NCBI RefSeq assembly: GCF_003999255.1
Contig: NZ_CP034791.1
Coordinates: 1,714,501 to 1,778,500, forward strand
Direction of reading: 5' to 3'
From: Caldicellulosiruptor changbaiensis
GTDB taxonomy: Bacteria; Bacillota; Thermoanaerobacteria; Caldicellulosiruptorales; Caldicellulosiruptoraceae
DNA: 64,000 nt
The notes below the pieces were generated by a model. The model did no database searches. It was given only the letters and a program-made list of their open reading frames with translations, and was not told the DNA's origin. Of this stretch, positions 1-9,551 are shown piece after piece. A program made the position numbers and the translations under genes. Within the stretch, counting starts at the first letter, position 1, and every line of letters starts with the position of its first letter.

Positions 1-3000
1 AACAATACAATAGCCTCAAAGATTATGCCTACTTTTGGAATTTTCAAAATGAATATAAAGAGTTTGAAGACTTTTTTGTGTCAAAGGTTGGAAAGCCAAT
101 GACAGGATATCAGCGGCTCTGGGCAAGGCGGCTTTTACTTTCAAAAAGCTTCACATTAATTGCTCCCACAGGCCTTGGTAAGACAACATTTGGACTTGTT
201 GCAACACTGTGGATGGCAAAAGCTGGCAAGAAGGTAGCTTTAATCTTCCCTACTGTATCACTTGTTGAACAAGCGCATCAGAGACTCCTTGAATTTGCTA
301 ATAAAGAGCCAAAAGAAAATGTTAAAATTTTGTCATATAAGTCATCAATGAAAAAAACTGAAAAGGATGAGTTTGAAAAAAGCTTTGAAAATGGCGAATT
401 TGACATCCTAATTGTCTCATCGCAATTTATATCAAAGCGAAAGGACGACCTTGCAAAGAAGGTATTTTCATTAGTGTTTGTAGATGATGTTGATGCTATT
501 TTGAAATCTTCAAAAAACATTGACACTCTTTTACAGATGATTGGTATTGACCAAAAGACAATTGATAAGACTTTTGAAAACCTCAAAAAAGGCACTAAGT
601 ATTCTGATCAAAAACTAAACGGCACACCTTCTACTTCATCGAAAGGTATTCTCATTGTATCTTCTGCCACTGCAAAGCCACAAGGACTAAAACCTCTTTT
701 GTTTAGAGAGTTGCTTGGATTCGAAATAGGTAGATTTACATTCAGTATAAGAAATATTACAAATATAAGAATTGCTGAAAAGTCAAAAGAAAAGCTGCTT
801 GAGACAATCAGAATTCTCAATGATGGAATCCTGTTATTTGTGGAAAATGAAGAAGAAGGCAAAGACGTGACAAACTTTTTAGAAAATAAAGGAATACCTG
901 TTGGTAAAACGTGGGAAGATTTCGAAAAAAGTTTTGAGCAATTTAGAGAGGGAAAGCTCAAAATCCTATGTGGTATATACTCATACTATGGAAAGCTTGT
1001 AAGAGGCATAGACCTACCTTTGAGAATAAAGTATTCAATATTTTGGGGAACACCCTCGTTTAGGTTCTCAACAGATATTGAAAAGGCGCCCCGGTTTGTC
1101 TTAGAGAGAGTGTTTTCTGACTATCTTGAAGAACATCCCAAGCTAAAAAGCTTCTTTAAAAACATAGATAGATATCAAGTCGAAAGGTTAAGAGAGGTAG
1201 TAAAAAAATATATTCCTCAAGATAGGTGGGTTGCTTTTGTTAAAAAGTCCTTCCCAAACTTGAAAATCTCAGATGAGGGTCAAATATTCTTTCCTGATGT
1301 TTTCACATATATCCAAGGCTCTGGTAGAACATCACGAATGCTGGGTAGTTCTTTAACAAAAGGAGTTTCAATCCTATTTGAAGATGATAATCTACTTTTT
1401 GAGAGTCTTAGGTCAAGACTCATGTTTTTGCTTGATGAAGAGTGGAAAACCGAAAATGAGGTATGTTTTGAAGATTTGATTAAAGAGGTTGAAATGAGCA
1501 GAAATGAAACTTTAATAAACGAGCGGTCTTCAGATTTAAAGTCAAGGCTTATGATTGTGGAATCACCCACAAAAGCTGAGACAATCTCAAAATTTTTGGA
1601 AAAAGCCTCCACAAGAAGGTATGGAAGGCTCTCTGTATACGAATCAGTGACTCCAGATGGAATTTTGCTCATCACTGCCTCAAAAGGACATGTTTATGAC
1701 CTTGATACAAAAACAGGCCTCCATGGAGTAGAAATATCAAATGGCAACTTTATCCCATACTATAACTCTATCAAACGCTGTACAAGCTGTGGCACACAGT
1801 TTACTGATGAGTACTCTTCGTGTCCCAAATGCGGCTCTGATAAGATTGATGATAAAAAGGAGATATTAAAGGTACTTCGCGAGATAGCAGCTGAAGTAGA
1901 CGAGGTTTTGGTTGCAACAGACCCAGATGTTGAGGGTGAAAAGATTTCATGGGATATATCTCAGTATTTAAAACCTGTCAACCAGAACTTAAGACGAATT
2001 GAAATGCACGAAATAACAAAATTTGGTTTTGAAAGTGCTATAAAAAACCAGCGTGATTTTAATGCAAATCTTGTAAAATCTCAGATTGTACGCAGAATTG
2101 AAGACAGGTGGGTTGGTTTTGAACTGAGTTCAAAGCTCCAGAAAAATTTTCAAAGCTATAATTTATCTGCAGGAAGAGTTCAATCTACCATCCTTGGCTG
2201 GATTATAGAAAGGGAAAAGGAATATGCAAAAAGTCAAAAAGAATTTACCTTTGTGCGATTTGAAAATGGATTTGGATTTGAGGCAGAAGGCAAAATAGAT
2301 GGCAACAAGGTATTGGTAGAGGTAGTAGAAGAAAATGAAAAAGAGCTTGAGACCATTTTGCCATTTAATACACCCACACTTTTGTCTTTTGCATCACAAA
2401 AATTAAACCTTAGCGTGCAGGAAATCATGGAGATTTTACAGTTTTTATTTGAGCATGGGTTTATAACCTATCACAGAACTGATTCAAATAGAATATCACT
2501 CACAGGTCAAAATGTCGCGAGATTATATTTAGAAAAGATAGGCAAAAAAGATTTGTTTGTTGGCCGAAGTTTCGGGTCTGAGGGCGCGCACGAGGCAATA
2601 AGACCTGTTAAGCCAATTTCACCTTTGGAGTTAAAAGAGCTGTCAAGCGAAAGGCTTGCTCAGGGTTTGACAGCTAATCACATTAAAGTATACGAACTTA
2701 TATTCAATAGATTTTTCACAAGCCAGATGAAAAACCCTCTTATAAAATATCAAAAACTAATTTTCAGGTTTGACAAACAAGAAATAGAAAAAGAAATGCC
2801 CATTGGGGTGATAGAAGAGGGGTGGCTCTTGTTCAGTCCAATTCAGATTTTTTCAAAATTTGAAAGTGGAGAATACCAAATAACAGAAAAGAAAAGCTAC
2901 AAGAAGCACACAACCCCTCTATTCACCCAAGCAATGCTCATTGATGAGATGAAACAAAAGAATATAGGAAGACCATCCACATATGCTAAAATGGTTGAGA

Positions 3001-3230
3001 CCCTTTTCAAAAGAGGATATGTATTCGAAGATCAATATAGAAGGATTCGTTCAACTGCACTTGGAAGAAAAGTGTATTCTTACCTTGCACAACACTACCA
3101 AGATTATATAAACGAAGAGACAACAAGAGATCTTGAAAGACTTATGGAAGTCGTTGAAATGGGTGAAAAGGATTATCAAAATGTGTTAAGTAGCTTATAT
3201 GAAGAGCTTACTAAAATTATACAAAGCTAA
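1..3230 (+). CDS. rgy: reverse gyrase, 5' end cut by window
   Basis: ATP-dependent type IA topoisomerase that introduces positive supercoils, a fusion of an SF2 helicase-like half and a topoisomerase half. The reading frame is open to the left edge (first full codon at 3), so the GTG at 78 is not the start. The N-terminal zinc finger usual for the family must lie outside. Visible in order: Walker A APTGLGKTT (about residues 54-62 of the visible part), Walker B-like FVDDVDA, helicase motif VI region QGSGRTSR, Toprim start MIVESPTKAETI, a four-Cys finger (CTSCG..CPKCG), Toprim DPDVEGEKISWDI, and the catalytic tyrosine in ITYHRTDSNR. The fold is complete to a normal C-terminus and all key residues are present. 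In bacteria the gene marks extreme thermophiles. It is monocistronic, with an unrelated chemoreceptor 92 bp downstream. Confidence 0.97.
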   Translation, partial: QYNSLKDYAYFWNFQNEYKEFEDFFVSKVGKPMTGYQRLWARRLLLSKSFTLIAPTGLGKTTFGLVATLWMAKAGKKVALIFPTVSLVEQAHQRLLEFANKEPKENVKILSYKSSMKKTEKDEFEKSFENGEFDILIVSSQFISKRKDDLAKKVFSLVFVDDVDAILKSSKNIDTLLQMIGIDQKTIDKTFENLKKGTKYSDQKLNGTPSTSSKGILIVSSATAKPQGLKPLLFRELLGFEIGRFTFSIRNITNIRIAEKSKEKLLETIRILNDGILLFVENEEEGKDVTNFLENKGIPVGKTWEDFEKSFEQFREGKLKILCGIYSYYGKLVRGIDLPLRIKYSIFWGTPSFRFSTDIEKAPRFVLERVFSDYLEEHPKLKSFFKNIDRYQVERLREVVKKYIPQDRWVAFVKKSFPNLKISDEGQIFFPDVFTYIQGSGRTSRMLGSSLTKGVSILFEDDNLLFESLRSRLMFLLDEEWKTENEVCFEDLIKEVEMSRNETLINERSSDLKSRLMIVESPTKAETISKFLEKASTRRYGRLSVYESVTPDGILLITASKGHVYDLDTKTGLHGVEISNGNFIPYYNSIKRCTSCGTQFTDEYSSCPKCGSDKIDDKKEILKVLREIAAEVDEVLVATDPDVEGEKISWDISQYLKPVNQNLRRIEMHEITKFGFESAIKNQRDFNANLVKSQIVRRIEDRWVGFELSSKLQKNFQSYNLSAGRVQSTILGWIIEREKEYAKSQKEFTFVRFENGFGFEAEGKIDGNKVLVEVVEENEKELETILPFNTPTLLSFASQKLNLSVQEIMEILQFLFEHGFITYHRTDSNRISLTGQNVARLYLEKIGKKDLFVGRSFGSEGAHEAIRPVKPISPLELKELSSERLAQGLTANHIKVYELIFNRFFTSQMKNPLIKYQKLIFRFDKQEIEKEMPIGVIEEGWLLFSPIQIFSKFESGEYQITEKKSYKKHTTPLFTQAMLIDEMKQKNIGRPSTYAKMVETLFKRGYVFEDQYRRIRSTALGRKVYSYLAQHYQDYINEETTRDLERLMEVVEMGEKDYQNVLSSLYEELTKIIQS

Positions 3231-3322
3231 AGTACTTTCTCTGAATTTTTTGTTTGAAGCCTATTTTAAAGTGATAAAAATTATGGTAGAATAAAACAAA
3301 AACTATATTTTGGAAAAGCGGG

Positions 3323-5047
3323 GTGGCTTTTTTGGTAAAAAACATAAAACTCAGAACAAAGCTCATTTTGCTTTTTGCCTTCGTCTTTTTAGCTTTTATA
3401 TTAATTTTTGAAATTTATCTTATTCCTTCTGTTACAAAAACAATTGAGTCACAAGTCGAAAGTAAGCTCAAAAACATCGTCCAAGTTGCAATTTCAATAT
3501 GTGAAAGCCAATATGCTCTCCAAAAATCCGGGAAACTTAGTGAATCTCAAGCCCAGCAGACAGCAAAAGAAATTATCCGCGGTCTTAGATACAACAGCAA
3601 TGATTACATCTGGATAAATGATTTACAACCAAAGATGATAATGCACCCATTCAACCAAGAGTTAGAAGGTCAAGATTTATCTGACTACAAAGATCCAACA
3701 GGGTTTAAGTTATTTGTAGCTATGGTAGATGTTGTAAAGAAAAAAGGAGAAGGTTTTGTAAAATATCAATGGACGAAGCCTAATTCAAACAATAATTTTC
3801 CAAAAATGTCTTATGTTGTATTATTTAAACCATGGGGCTGGGTTTTAGGGACAGGCGTTTACATAGACGATTTAGTTGCATATGAGAATAATATAAAAAA
3901 CAGCCTGAGAATGATAACACTTTTTGTGCTTTTAATATGCTTTTTGATAATATTTCTAATAACAATTTCGATCAGCCGAAGACTAAAACAAGTTGAAGAA
4001 TTTGCTGAGTCTTTATCAAAATTTGACCTTTCTTCAAATAAAGGCTTAAATACAAGCTATAATGATGAAATTGGCAAGGTTGCAAGAACTTTCAGCAACA
4101 TGAGCCAAAACATGAAAGATATGATATCACAGATAAAACAGGTCTCTTTATCTGTATTTGAAGCTGCAAAGGAGCTCACATCTGCTTCAAATGAGATTGC
4201 AAATGTCTCTGAGCAAATAGCTTTAGCAATTTCTGATGTTGCAAAAGGAAGTACTGAACAGGCAAATTCTATTGAACAATCAAGCCAAAGATTAAACAAA
4301 CTTTCAGAGGTTATTGAAGATATCTCTGAAAAAATGAAAGAGTCTTACTCCTATGCGCAGACAGTGTTCAACACAATTAATGAAGGAAACTTACTTATTA
4401 ACTCCCAGGAAGAAAATATGAAAAACGTCAAAGAGATTTGGCAAAAGGTTGAAAGTTTGATGAATCAGTTTTCTTCTATGAGCACAGAGATTGTCCAGAT
4501 AACATCTTTTATAAGCAACCTTTCAAAAGAGATAAATCTCTTGGCTCTAAATGCATCAATTGAAGCCTCAAGAGCAGGTGAGGCAGGAAAAGGATTCATG
4601 GTTGTTGCAAACGAGATTAGAAAACTTTCTGACCAGACATCAAGTTCAGCAAAACAGATAGGTAATCTTCTCAAAAACATCCAAGCAAATGTAGAAAACC
4701 TTACAGCAGGTTTTAGCAGTTTTGAAGATGCTCTCAAAAAACAAGATGAGATCACAAACGACACAAAACAAGCTTATAGTCAGATTATAGAACTTACCAA
4801 AAAGCTCACAGAAATATTTGAAGAAATAAACCAAAGTATTCAAGCATCAACACAAGATATCTTATCTATATCAACTGAAATCTCCAATATTGCAAGTATT
4901 GCTCAGGAGACTGCTGCAGCAACCGAGCAGACAGCTGCATCAACAGAAGAGCAAACTGCAACTGCCCAGACAATTGCAAGTACAATGAAAAGATTAGAAA
5001 GCTTAGCTGAGGATATGATGAAAAAGGTTGAAGTGTTCAAGGTATAA
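3323..5047 (+). CDS. methyl-accepting chemotaxis protein with single Cache sensor
   Basis: Membrane chemoreceptor, 574 aa. It has TM1 at about residues 10-32, an extracellular single-Cache (SMP_2-like) domain at about 35-190 containing NDYIWINDL and PWGWVLGTG, and TM2 at about 192-214. A HAMP region and a long cytoplasmic signalling coil follow, with the conserved hairpin tip around [20 protein letters not shown]. There is no CheR-tethering pentapeptide at the C-terminus. The Cache domain type often senses small organic acids in other bacteria; the ligand here is unknown. The start is a GTG at 3323; a TTG three codons later is an alternative. A terminator hairpin follows directly. The motAB genes at 57-59 kb show the cell is probably motile. 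Confidence 0.93.
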   Translation: MAFLVKNIKLRTKLILLFAFVFLAFILIFEIYLIPSVTKTIESQVESKLKNIVQVAISICESQYALQKSGKLSESQAQQTAKEIIRGLRYNSNDYIWINDLQPKMIMHPFNQELEGQDLSDYKDPTGFKLFVAMVDVVKKKGEGFVKYQWTKPNSNNNFPKMSYVVLFKPWGWVLGTGVYIDDLVAYENNIKNSLRMITLFVLLICFLIIFLITISISRRLKQVEEFAESLSKFDLSSNKGLNTSYNDEIGKVARTFSNMSQNMKDMISQIKQVSLSVFEAAKELTSASNEIANVSEQIALAISDVAKGSTEQANSIEQSSQRLNKLSEVIEDISEKMKESYSYAQTVFNTINEGNLLINSQEENMKNVKEIWQKVESLMNQFSSMSTEIVQITSFISNLSKEINLLALNASIEASRAGEAGKGFMVVANEIRKLSDQTSSSAKQIGNLLKNIQANVENLTAGFSSFEDALKKQDEITNDTKQAYSQIIELTKKLTEIFEEINQSIQASTQDILSISTEISNIASIAQETAAATEQTAASTEEQTATAQTIASTMKRLESLAEDMMKKVEVFKV

Positions 5048-5056
5048 CACTAATTA

Positions 5057-5088
5057 GGGGCTGGAAAAATATTATTCCCAGCCCCTTT
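5057..5088 (+). terminator. intrinsic terminator after the chemoreceptor
   Basis: Perfect 8-bp G+C-rich stem GGGGCTGG (5057-5064) / CCAGCCCC (5078-5085) with a 13-nt loop and a short T run. It starts 10 bases after the chemoreceptor stop and lies before the convergent purB end, so it may serve both strands. Confidence 0.8.
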
Positions 5089-5100
5089 AAACTCCCATTT

Positions 5101-6531
5101 TTAAATCTCTACTTGGGACTCAAAATCAAGGTCATCCTTGTACTTTTGCAATATTGGTTTTACATATTCCTCATAGTATTCTTTTACCTGAGATGGTGCT
5201 CTTCCTACAAACTTTTTAGGGTCTAAAATAGCTTCAATTTCTTCTTTTGAAAGCCCAAAGCTTGGATCGTTTGAAATAAGTTCAATCAGGTTGTTTTCCT
5301 TTCCAAATTCTTTGACATTTTGAGCAGCTTGCATAGAATACCTTCTAATCTTTTCATGCAAATCCTGCCTATCACCGCCACGTTTTACTGCTTCCATGAG
5401 TATATTCTCTGTTGCCATAAATGGAAGTTCTTGTTCAATATGCCTTTTTATCATATTCTCATACACAACAAGACCGCTTGCAACGTTGTGATAAAGATTC
5501 AAAATAGCATCGGTTGCTAAAAACGCCTCAGGGATTGCAATTCGCCTGTTTGCAGAGTCGTCCAAAGTCCTTTCCAGCCACTGGACAGAAGCTGTAAACA
5601 GTGGATTTTGAATGTTAACCATTACATACCTTGCCAAGGCACAGATTCTCTCACATCTCATAGGATTTCTTTTATATGCCATTGCCGATGACCCAACCTG
5701 TGTTTTTTCAAATGGCTCTTCTATTTCTTTTAAATGCTGTAAAAGCCTTATATCATTTGCAAACTTATAAGCGCTTTGTGCAATTGATGCAAGCATTGAT
5801 AAAACTAAATAATCAAATTTCCTTGGATATGTCTGGGATGTAAGAGGAAAACTCTTTTTAAATCCCATCTTTTGACAAACAAGCTGGTCAAGCTTCTTAA
5901 CCTTTTCTTCATCACCATCAAAAAGAGCCATGAAACTTGCTTGTGTACCAGTTGTCCCTTTCACACCTCTTAAGTAAGTGTGATCCATCACATACTCTAA
6001 AAACTGTAGGTCCATCACCAAGTCCTGGACCCACAGCATTGCCCTTTTACCAACTGTTGTTAGCTGAGCAGGCTGAAAGTGTGTAAAACCCAAAGTGGGC
6101 ATGTCTTTGTACTTTAAAGCAAATTCAGACAACACCTTTATGCAACTGACAAGCTTTTTTCTAATAAGCTTCATTGCCTCATACATTATGATGATATCCG
6201 CATTGTCTGTCACAAAGCAGCTTGTTGCGCCAAGGTGAATAATTGGTCTTGCCTTTTTTGCCTGCTCGCCAAATGCATGAATATGTGCCATTACATCATG
6301 ACGAAGTTCTTTTTCCTTTTGTCTTGCCACATCATAGTTTATGTTATCGGCATACTTTTTCATCTCTTCTATCTGTTGATCAGAGATATCAAGCCCCAGT
6401 TCTTTTTGTGCTTCTGCCAAAGCAATCCAAAGCTTGCGCCAAAGCTTAAACTTTGTGTCATCAGAAAAAAGTCTTTTCATCTCATCGCTTGCATAACGTG
6501 AATTAAGCGGTGTCTCATAAGTTTGGTGCAA
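5101..6531 (-). CDS. purB: adenylosuccinate lyase
   Basis: Fumarase/aspartase superfamily enzyme, 476 aa. It cleaves adenylosuccinate to AMP and SAICAR to AICAR in purine synthesis. The superfamily signature loop is clear ([15 protein letters not shown], about residues 280-295), as are the TSCFVTDN and THFQPAQ motifs that line the active site. Length and architecture match the longer clostridial form. The start is TTG at 6531; an in-frame stop lies just upstream, and AGGGGA sits about 12 bases 5'. It has its own promoter inside the 3' end of the neighbouring aminotransferase gene. No other purine gene is nearby. Confidence 0.95.
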   Translation of the reverse strand: MHQTYETPLNSRYASDEMKRLFSDDTKFKLWRKLWIALAEAQKELGLDISDQQIEEMKKYADNINYDVARQKEKELRHDVMAHIHAFGEQAKKARPIIHLGATSCFVTDNADIIIMYEAMKLIRKKLVSCIKVLSEFALKYKDMPTLGFTHFQPAQLTTVGKRAMLWVQDLVMDLQFLEYVMDHTYLRGVKGTTGTQASFMALFDGDEEKVKKLDQLVCQKMGFKKSFPLTSQTYPRKFDYLVLSMLASIAQSAYKFANDIRLLQHLKEIEEPFEKTQVGSSAMAYKRNPMRCERICALARYVMVNIQNPLFTASVQWLERTLDDSANRRIAIPEAFLATDAILNLYHNVASGLVVYENMIKRHIEQELPFMATENILMEAVKRGGDRQDLHEKIRRYSMQAAQNVKEFGKENNLIELISNDPSFGLSKEEIEAILDPKKFVGRAPSQVKEYYEEYVKPILQKYKDDLDFESQVEI

Positions 6532-6573
6532 CTTTTCTCACTTCCCCTATTCTCTCTGTATTTTCTATTTCTA

Positions 6574-6602
6574 ATTATACCTTTATTTGAGCTTTTCAAC
6601 AA
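6574..6602 (-). promoter_or_regulatory. sigma-A promoter of purB
   Basis: On the minus strand TTGTTG (6597-6602), 17-bp spacer, TATAAT (6574-6579). It lies about 43 bp before the purB start and overlaps the end of the upstream aminotransferase gene. Confidence 0.6.
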
Positions 6603-7776
6603 ACCTCTTTATCCTAGCCAAGCCCTCTTTGATATTCTGCACAGATGTAGCATACGAAAGTCTCATATGATTTTCCATACCAAAGCCTTCGCTTGGAACA
6701 ACTGCAACTTTTTCATTTTCTAAAAGAAGCTTTGCAAAGGTATTTGCACTGTCTATAACTTTCCCGTCAAAACTTTTCCCAATAACGCCTGACAAGTCGA
6801 CCCAAATATAAAATGCGCCTTGGGGTTTTACGCTACTTAAACCCTCAATCTCATTTACAAGCTCATATATCAAATCTCTTCTTTTTGCAAACTCTTCTAC
6901 CATCTTCTTAAGACTTTCTTGAGGACCGCTCAGAGCCTCATATGCAGCATACTGGGCAATTGAATTGGGGTTTGAGGTTGTGTGGCTCTGAAGGTTTGTT
7001 ATAATCTTTGCTAAATCCTTGTTTGAGAGAGTATACCCAATTCTCCAGCCTGTCATTGCATAAGACTTTGAAACACCATTTACTATCACGGTCAGATCTT
7101 TTGCCTTATTACCAAAAGAGGCTGGTGATATGTGCTTTTGTCCATCATATATAAGTTTGTCATAAATCTCATCCGAAATAATGAATATTTCATTCTGTAT
7201 ACAAAGTTCAACAATCTCTTTCAGCTCTTCATATGTATAGACCATACCAGTTGGATTTGACGGAGAATTTAAAACAAGGGTTTTTGTCTTAGATGTGATA
7301 TACTTTTGTAAATCTCTGCCACTTACCTTGTAATTCGACTCTTTTTGTGTCGGTACAACTACAACCTTGCCACCTGCAAGTTTTATAAGCTCTGGATATG
7401 TAACCCAATATGGAGATGGAAGAAGTACCTCATCACCTTCATTCAAGAGAGCAAAAAAAACATTCATCAGAGAGTGCTTTGCACCATTTGAAATGACTAT
7501 TTCATCTGCAGAATAAGAAATTCCATAATTTTCATTATAATACTTTGCAACCGCCTCTTTTAAACAGGCAATCCCCGCAACCGGTGTGTACTTTGTGTAT
7601 CCTTTAACAATGGCAGCAATTGCTGCATATTTTATGTTTTCAGGTGTGTCAAAATCAGGCTCACCCGCACCAAAACCAATTACATTTTCACCAGATTCTT
7701 TTAATTTTTTTGCTAAAGCGTCTATTGCTAAGGTTGGTGACGCTGAAATACTTAGCGCTCTTTGTGAATACTTCAT
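6583..7776 (-). CDS. pyridoxal-phosphate aspartate aminotransferase, class I
   Basis: Fold-type I aminotransferase, 397 aa, most like the thermophile aspartate/prephenate aminotransferase group (AspC/AAT-Ib). It would move the amino group of aspartate to 2-oxoglutarate. Seen: FGAGEPDFDTP near the N-terminus, the SPSNPTG substrate loop, the PLP lysine in NGVSKSYAMTGWRIGY, and the carboxylate-binding arginine in MRLSYATS near the C-terminus. The open frame extends to 7887. The ATG at 7776 is chosen because GGGAGAAAGG precedes it and a sigma-A promoter lies between the two possible starts. The exact substrate cannot be fixed from sequence alone. Confidence 0.92.
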   Translation of the reverse strand: MKYSQRALSISASPTLAIDALAKKLKESGENVIGFGAGEPDFDTPENIKYAAIAAIVKGYTKYTPVAGIACLKEAVAKYYNENYGISYSADEIVISNGAKHSLMNVFFALLNEGDEVLLPSPYWVTYPELIKLAGGKVVVVPTQKESNYKVSGRDLQKYITSKTKTLVLNSPSNPTGMVYTYEELKEIVELCIQNEIFIISDEIYDKLIYDGQKHISPASFGNKAKDLTVIVNGVSKSYAMTGWRIGYTLSNKDLAKIITNLQSHTTSNPNSIAQYAAYEALSGPQESLKKMVEEFAKRRDLIYELVNEIEGLSSVKPQGAFYIWVDLSGVIGKSFDGKVIDSANTFAKLLLENEKVAVVPSEGFGMENHMRLSYATSVQNIKEGLARIKRFVEKLK

Positions 7777-7813
7777 CCTTTCTCCCTTCGCCCTTTCAAC
7801 TTGTTTTTGCAAT

Positions 7814-7842
7814 ACTATATCATATTTATATGCATTTTTCAA
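7814..7842 (-). promoter_or_regulatory. sigma-A promoter of the aminotransferase gene
   Basis: Minus strand TTGAAA (7837-7842), 17-bp spacer, TATAGT (7814-7819). Transcription would begin near 7808, about 30 bases before the chosen ATG, which excludes the longer start at 7887. Confidence 0.75.
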
Positions 7843-7905
7843 TATCAATGTTACGAAAAAATAGGATTTAAGATTGTAAAAACGCAAGTTTTAAATAAAA
7901 AAATT

Positions 7906-8796
7906 TCATTTTAGAAATTCGTAAGTAAAGCTAAAAAGGTTATTGTAAAGGATATCAAAAATCTCTTCATCGGTAAATCCAAATCTACTGAGCACCTCTT
8001 TTATTTTTGGCAAATCCTCGACCCCATTTATACCATCTGCAAATTGGTCTGCTCCGTCAAAGTCAGAACCTAAACACACATGTTTATGGCCAATTAACTG
8101 TGAGATATGTGCTATATGTTTTGCAATGTCTTCAAGCTTTGCAGAACTTTCACTTAAAAAAGGCGAATAAAAGCTTATCCCAATCAAACCATTAAAACTT
8201 CCTACAATCTTTATCTGATCATCCGTGAGATTTCGTGGGTGTTTGCACAACGCATAACAGTTTGAATGGCTTACAATAAACGGACTATTAATAATCTTTA
8301 CAACATCATAAAATGTTCTCTGTGACGCATGGGCAAGGTCAACAATAAAGTTCATCTCCAAAAGTCTTTTTAAAATTTCTTTTCCAAAACTGCTTAGAGC
8401 TTCATCTTCATAAGCTCCGCCACAAAGCTTGTTTTTGTGATTCCACGAAAGCGTAGCACCTTTTACACCTTTTTCTTTCAATATTTCAACATCAAAAATA
8501 TCATTGATAAATGAAATGTCTTCAACAATTACCAAAATATTTAGTTTATTCTCATCAATAATTTTTGAGATACCAACATTGTTTACATCATATTTATTTA
8601 GCAAATCCAGAATTGTAAAGATGTTCTCCATAAAATCGATATCTTTGCGCCTTGTATCCTGCCATATTGCCATGTACTGAAGTTTTAAATCAACTTGTTT
8701 TGCTCTTTTAAAGTCAAACTGCAATAAATTTTCATAAAGTCCTTCATTTTTGAAAAACGCTGCTGTTAATGTGTCATTGTGGGCATCAGCAAACAC
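7906..8796 (-). CDS. membrane dipeptidase (peptidase M19, renal dipeptidase family)
   Basis: Zinc amidohydrolase-fold dipeptidase, 296 aa. Family features: the DAHNDT metal-binding start (residues 4-9), VEDISFI with the bridging glutamate region, LTLSWNHKN-type strand (here ATLSWNHKN), DLAHAS, and SHSNCYAL followed by PRNLTDDQI. It ends in GSDFDGADQF, which carries the late catalytic aspartate. No signal peptide is seen, so it is probably cytoplasmic. It starts with GTG and AGGAG about 8 bases upstream. It is the last gene of the metY-metX-hydrolase series, 32 bp behind the preceding stop. Its substrate, and any role in methionine metabolism, are unknown. Confidence 0.9.
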   Translation of the reverse strand: MFADAHNDTLTAAFFKNEGLYENLLQFDFKRAKQVDLKLQYMAIWQDTRRKDIDFMENIFTILDLLNKYDVNNVGISKIIDENKLNILVIVEDISFINDIFDVEILKEKGVKGATLSWNHKNKLCGGAYEDEALSSFGKEILKRLLEMNFIVDLAHASQRTFYDVVKIINSPFIVSHSNCYALCKHPRNLTDDQIKIVGSFNGLIGISFYSPFLSESSAKLEDIAKHIAHISQLIGHKHVCLGSDFDGADQFADGINGVEDLPKIKEVLSRFGFTDEEIFDILYNNLFSFTYEFLK

Positions 8797-8828
8797 TGCT
8801 GCAGCTCCTATTAGCTTCTGGGGCTCTA

Positions 8829-9551
8829 TTAAAATTCTATTATTTCCTCCTTTGTTGCAAGAACTACATTATCAAAAATCTCTTTTGCAGATGCTAAATG
8901 CTTTTGCTCATCACACTCTGGCTTTAGGTGTGTCAAGACTAAAAGCTTGGCTCCAGCTTCTTTTGCCACTTTTGCTGCCTGTTTTGGACTCATATGGTAC
9001 CTCTTTGATTCCTCAATCTTTTCAACTTCCTCATCTGTATATGCACAGTTTAGCAAGAGCAAATCTGCACCGCTGCAAAACGCTGCAAAATCCTCTTTGT
9101 ATCCTGTATCACCAGAGAACACAAAGGCTTTCCCTTCCTCTTCAATCCTAACAGCAAAACTCTTATATGGGTGCTGACCTTCAAAAAAGGAAAGTTTAAT
9201 ACTCCCTATTTGGGTTTGCAAGTTTTCTTCAATATTTTTTACCTTGTAAACACCTTTTCTAATTAAGTTATATTCCTCTTGTGGCTCAGATGGAATAAAA
9301 AGGTCTATCTCTTTGCCACGGGACGCAAAGTAGTACCTCAAAACCCCTAAATCACTTGTGTGGTCAGCGTGAAGATGTGAGCATATTATAAACGAAATAT
9401 CATCATAGGTGATATAGTTTAAAAGCTTTGACAAAACACCACTTCCACAGTCAATTAGAATGTTTGCGCTCTCTGTTTTTAGTAGATAACCAGATGTAGC
9501 CTCATTTTTAGTAGGGTATGGACCTCTTGCACCCAAGATTGTCAAAATCAT
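8829..9551 (-). CDS. metallo-beta-lactamase-fold hydrolase, RNase Z-like
   Basis: Small MBL-fold metal-dependent hydrolase of 240 aa. The defining HxHxDH motif is present as SHLHADHTSDLG. Later metal ligands are in VFSGDTGY and VLTHLKPE. The fold resembles the RNase Z/ElaC and phosphodiesterase branch, but it lacks the longer flexible arm of true tRNase Z, so I do not assign tRNA processing. Its ATG overlaps the metX stop by 4 bp (ATGA), implying translational coupling. It would therefore be controlled by the SAM riboswitch unless an internal promoter exists. Confidence 0.88.
   Translation of the reverse strand: MILTILGARGPYPTKNEATSGYLLKTESANILIDCGSGVLSKLLNYITYDDISFIICSHLHADHTSDLGVLRYYFASRGKEIDLFIPSEPQEEYNLIRKGVYKVKNIEENLQTQIGSIKLSFFEGQHPYKSFAVRIEEEGKAFVFSGDTGYKEDFAAFCSGADLLLLNCAYTDEEVEKIEESKRYHMSPKQAAKVAKEAGAKLLVLTHLKPECDEQKHLASAKEIFDNVVLATKEEIIEF

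Noticed and set aside
3231..3322. Sigma-28 promoter in front of the chemoreceptor gene
   Set aside because: A TAAA occurs, but nothing close to GCCGATAA follows at the right distance.
7777..7887. Longer N-terminus for the aminotransferase
   Set aside because: A sigma-A promoter lies within the extension, and the ATG at 7776 has a strong ribosome-binding site.
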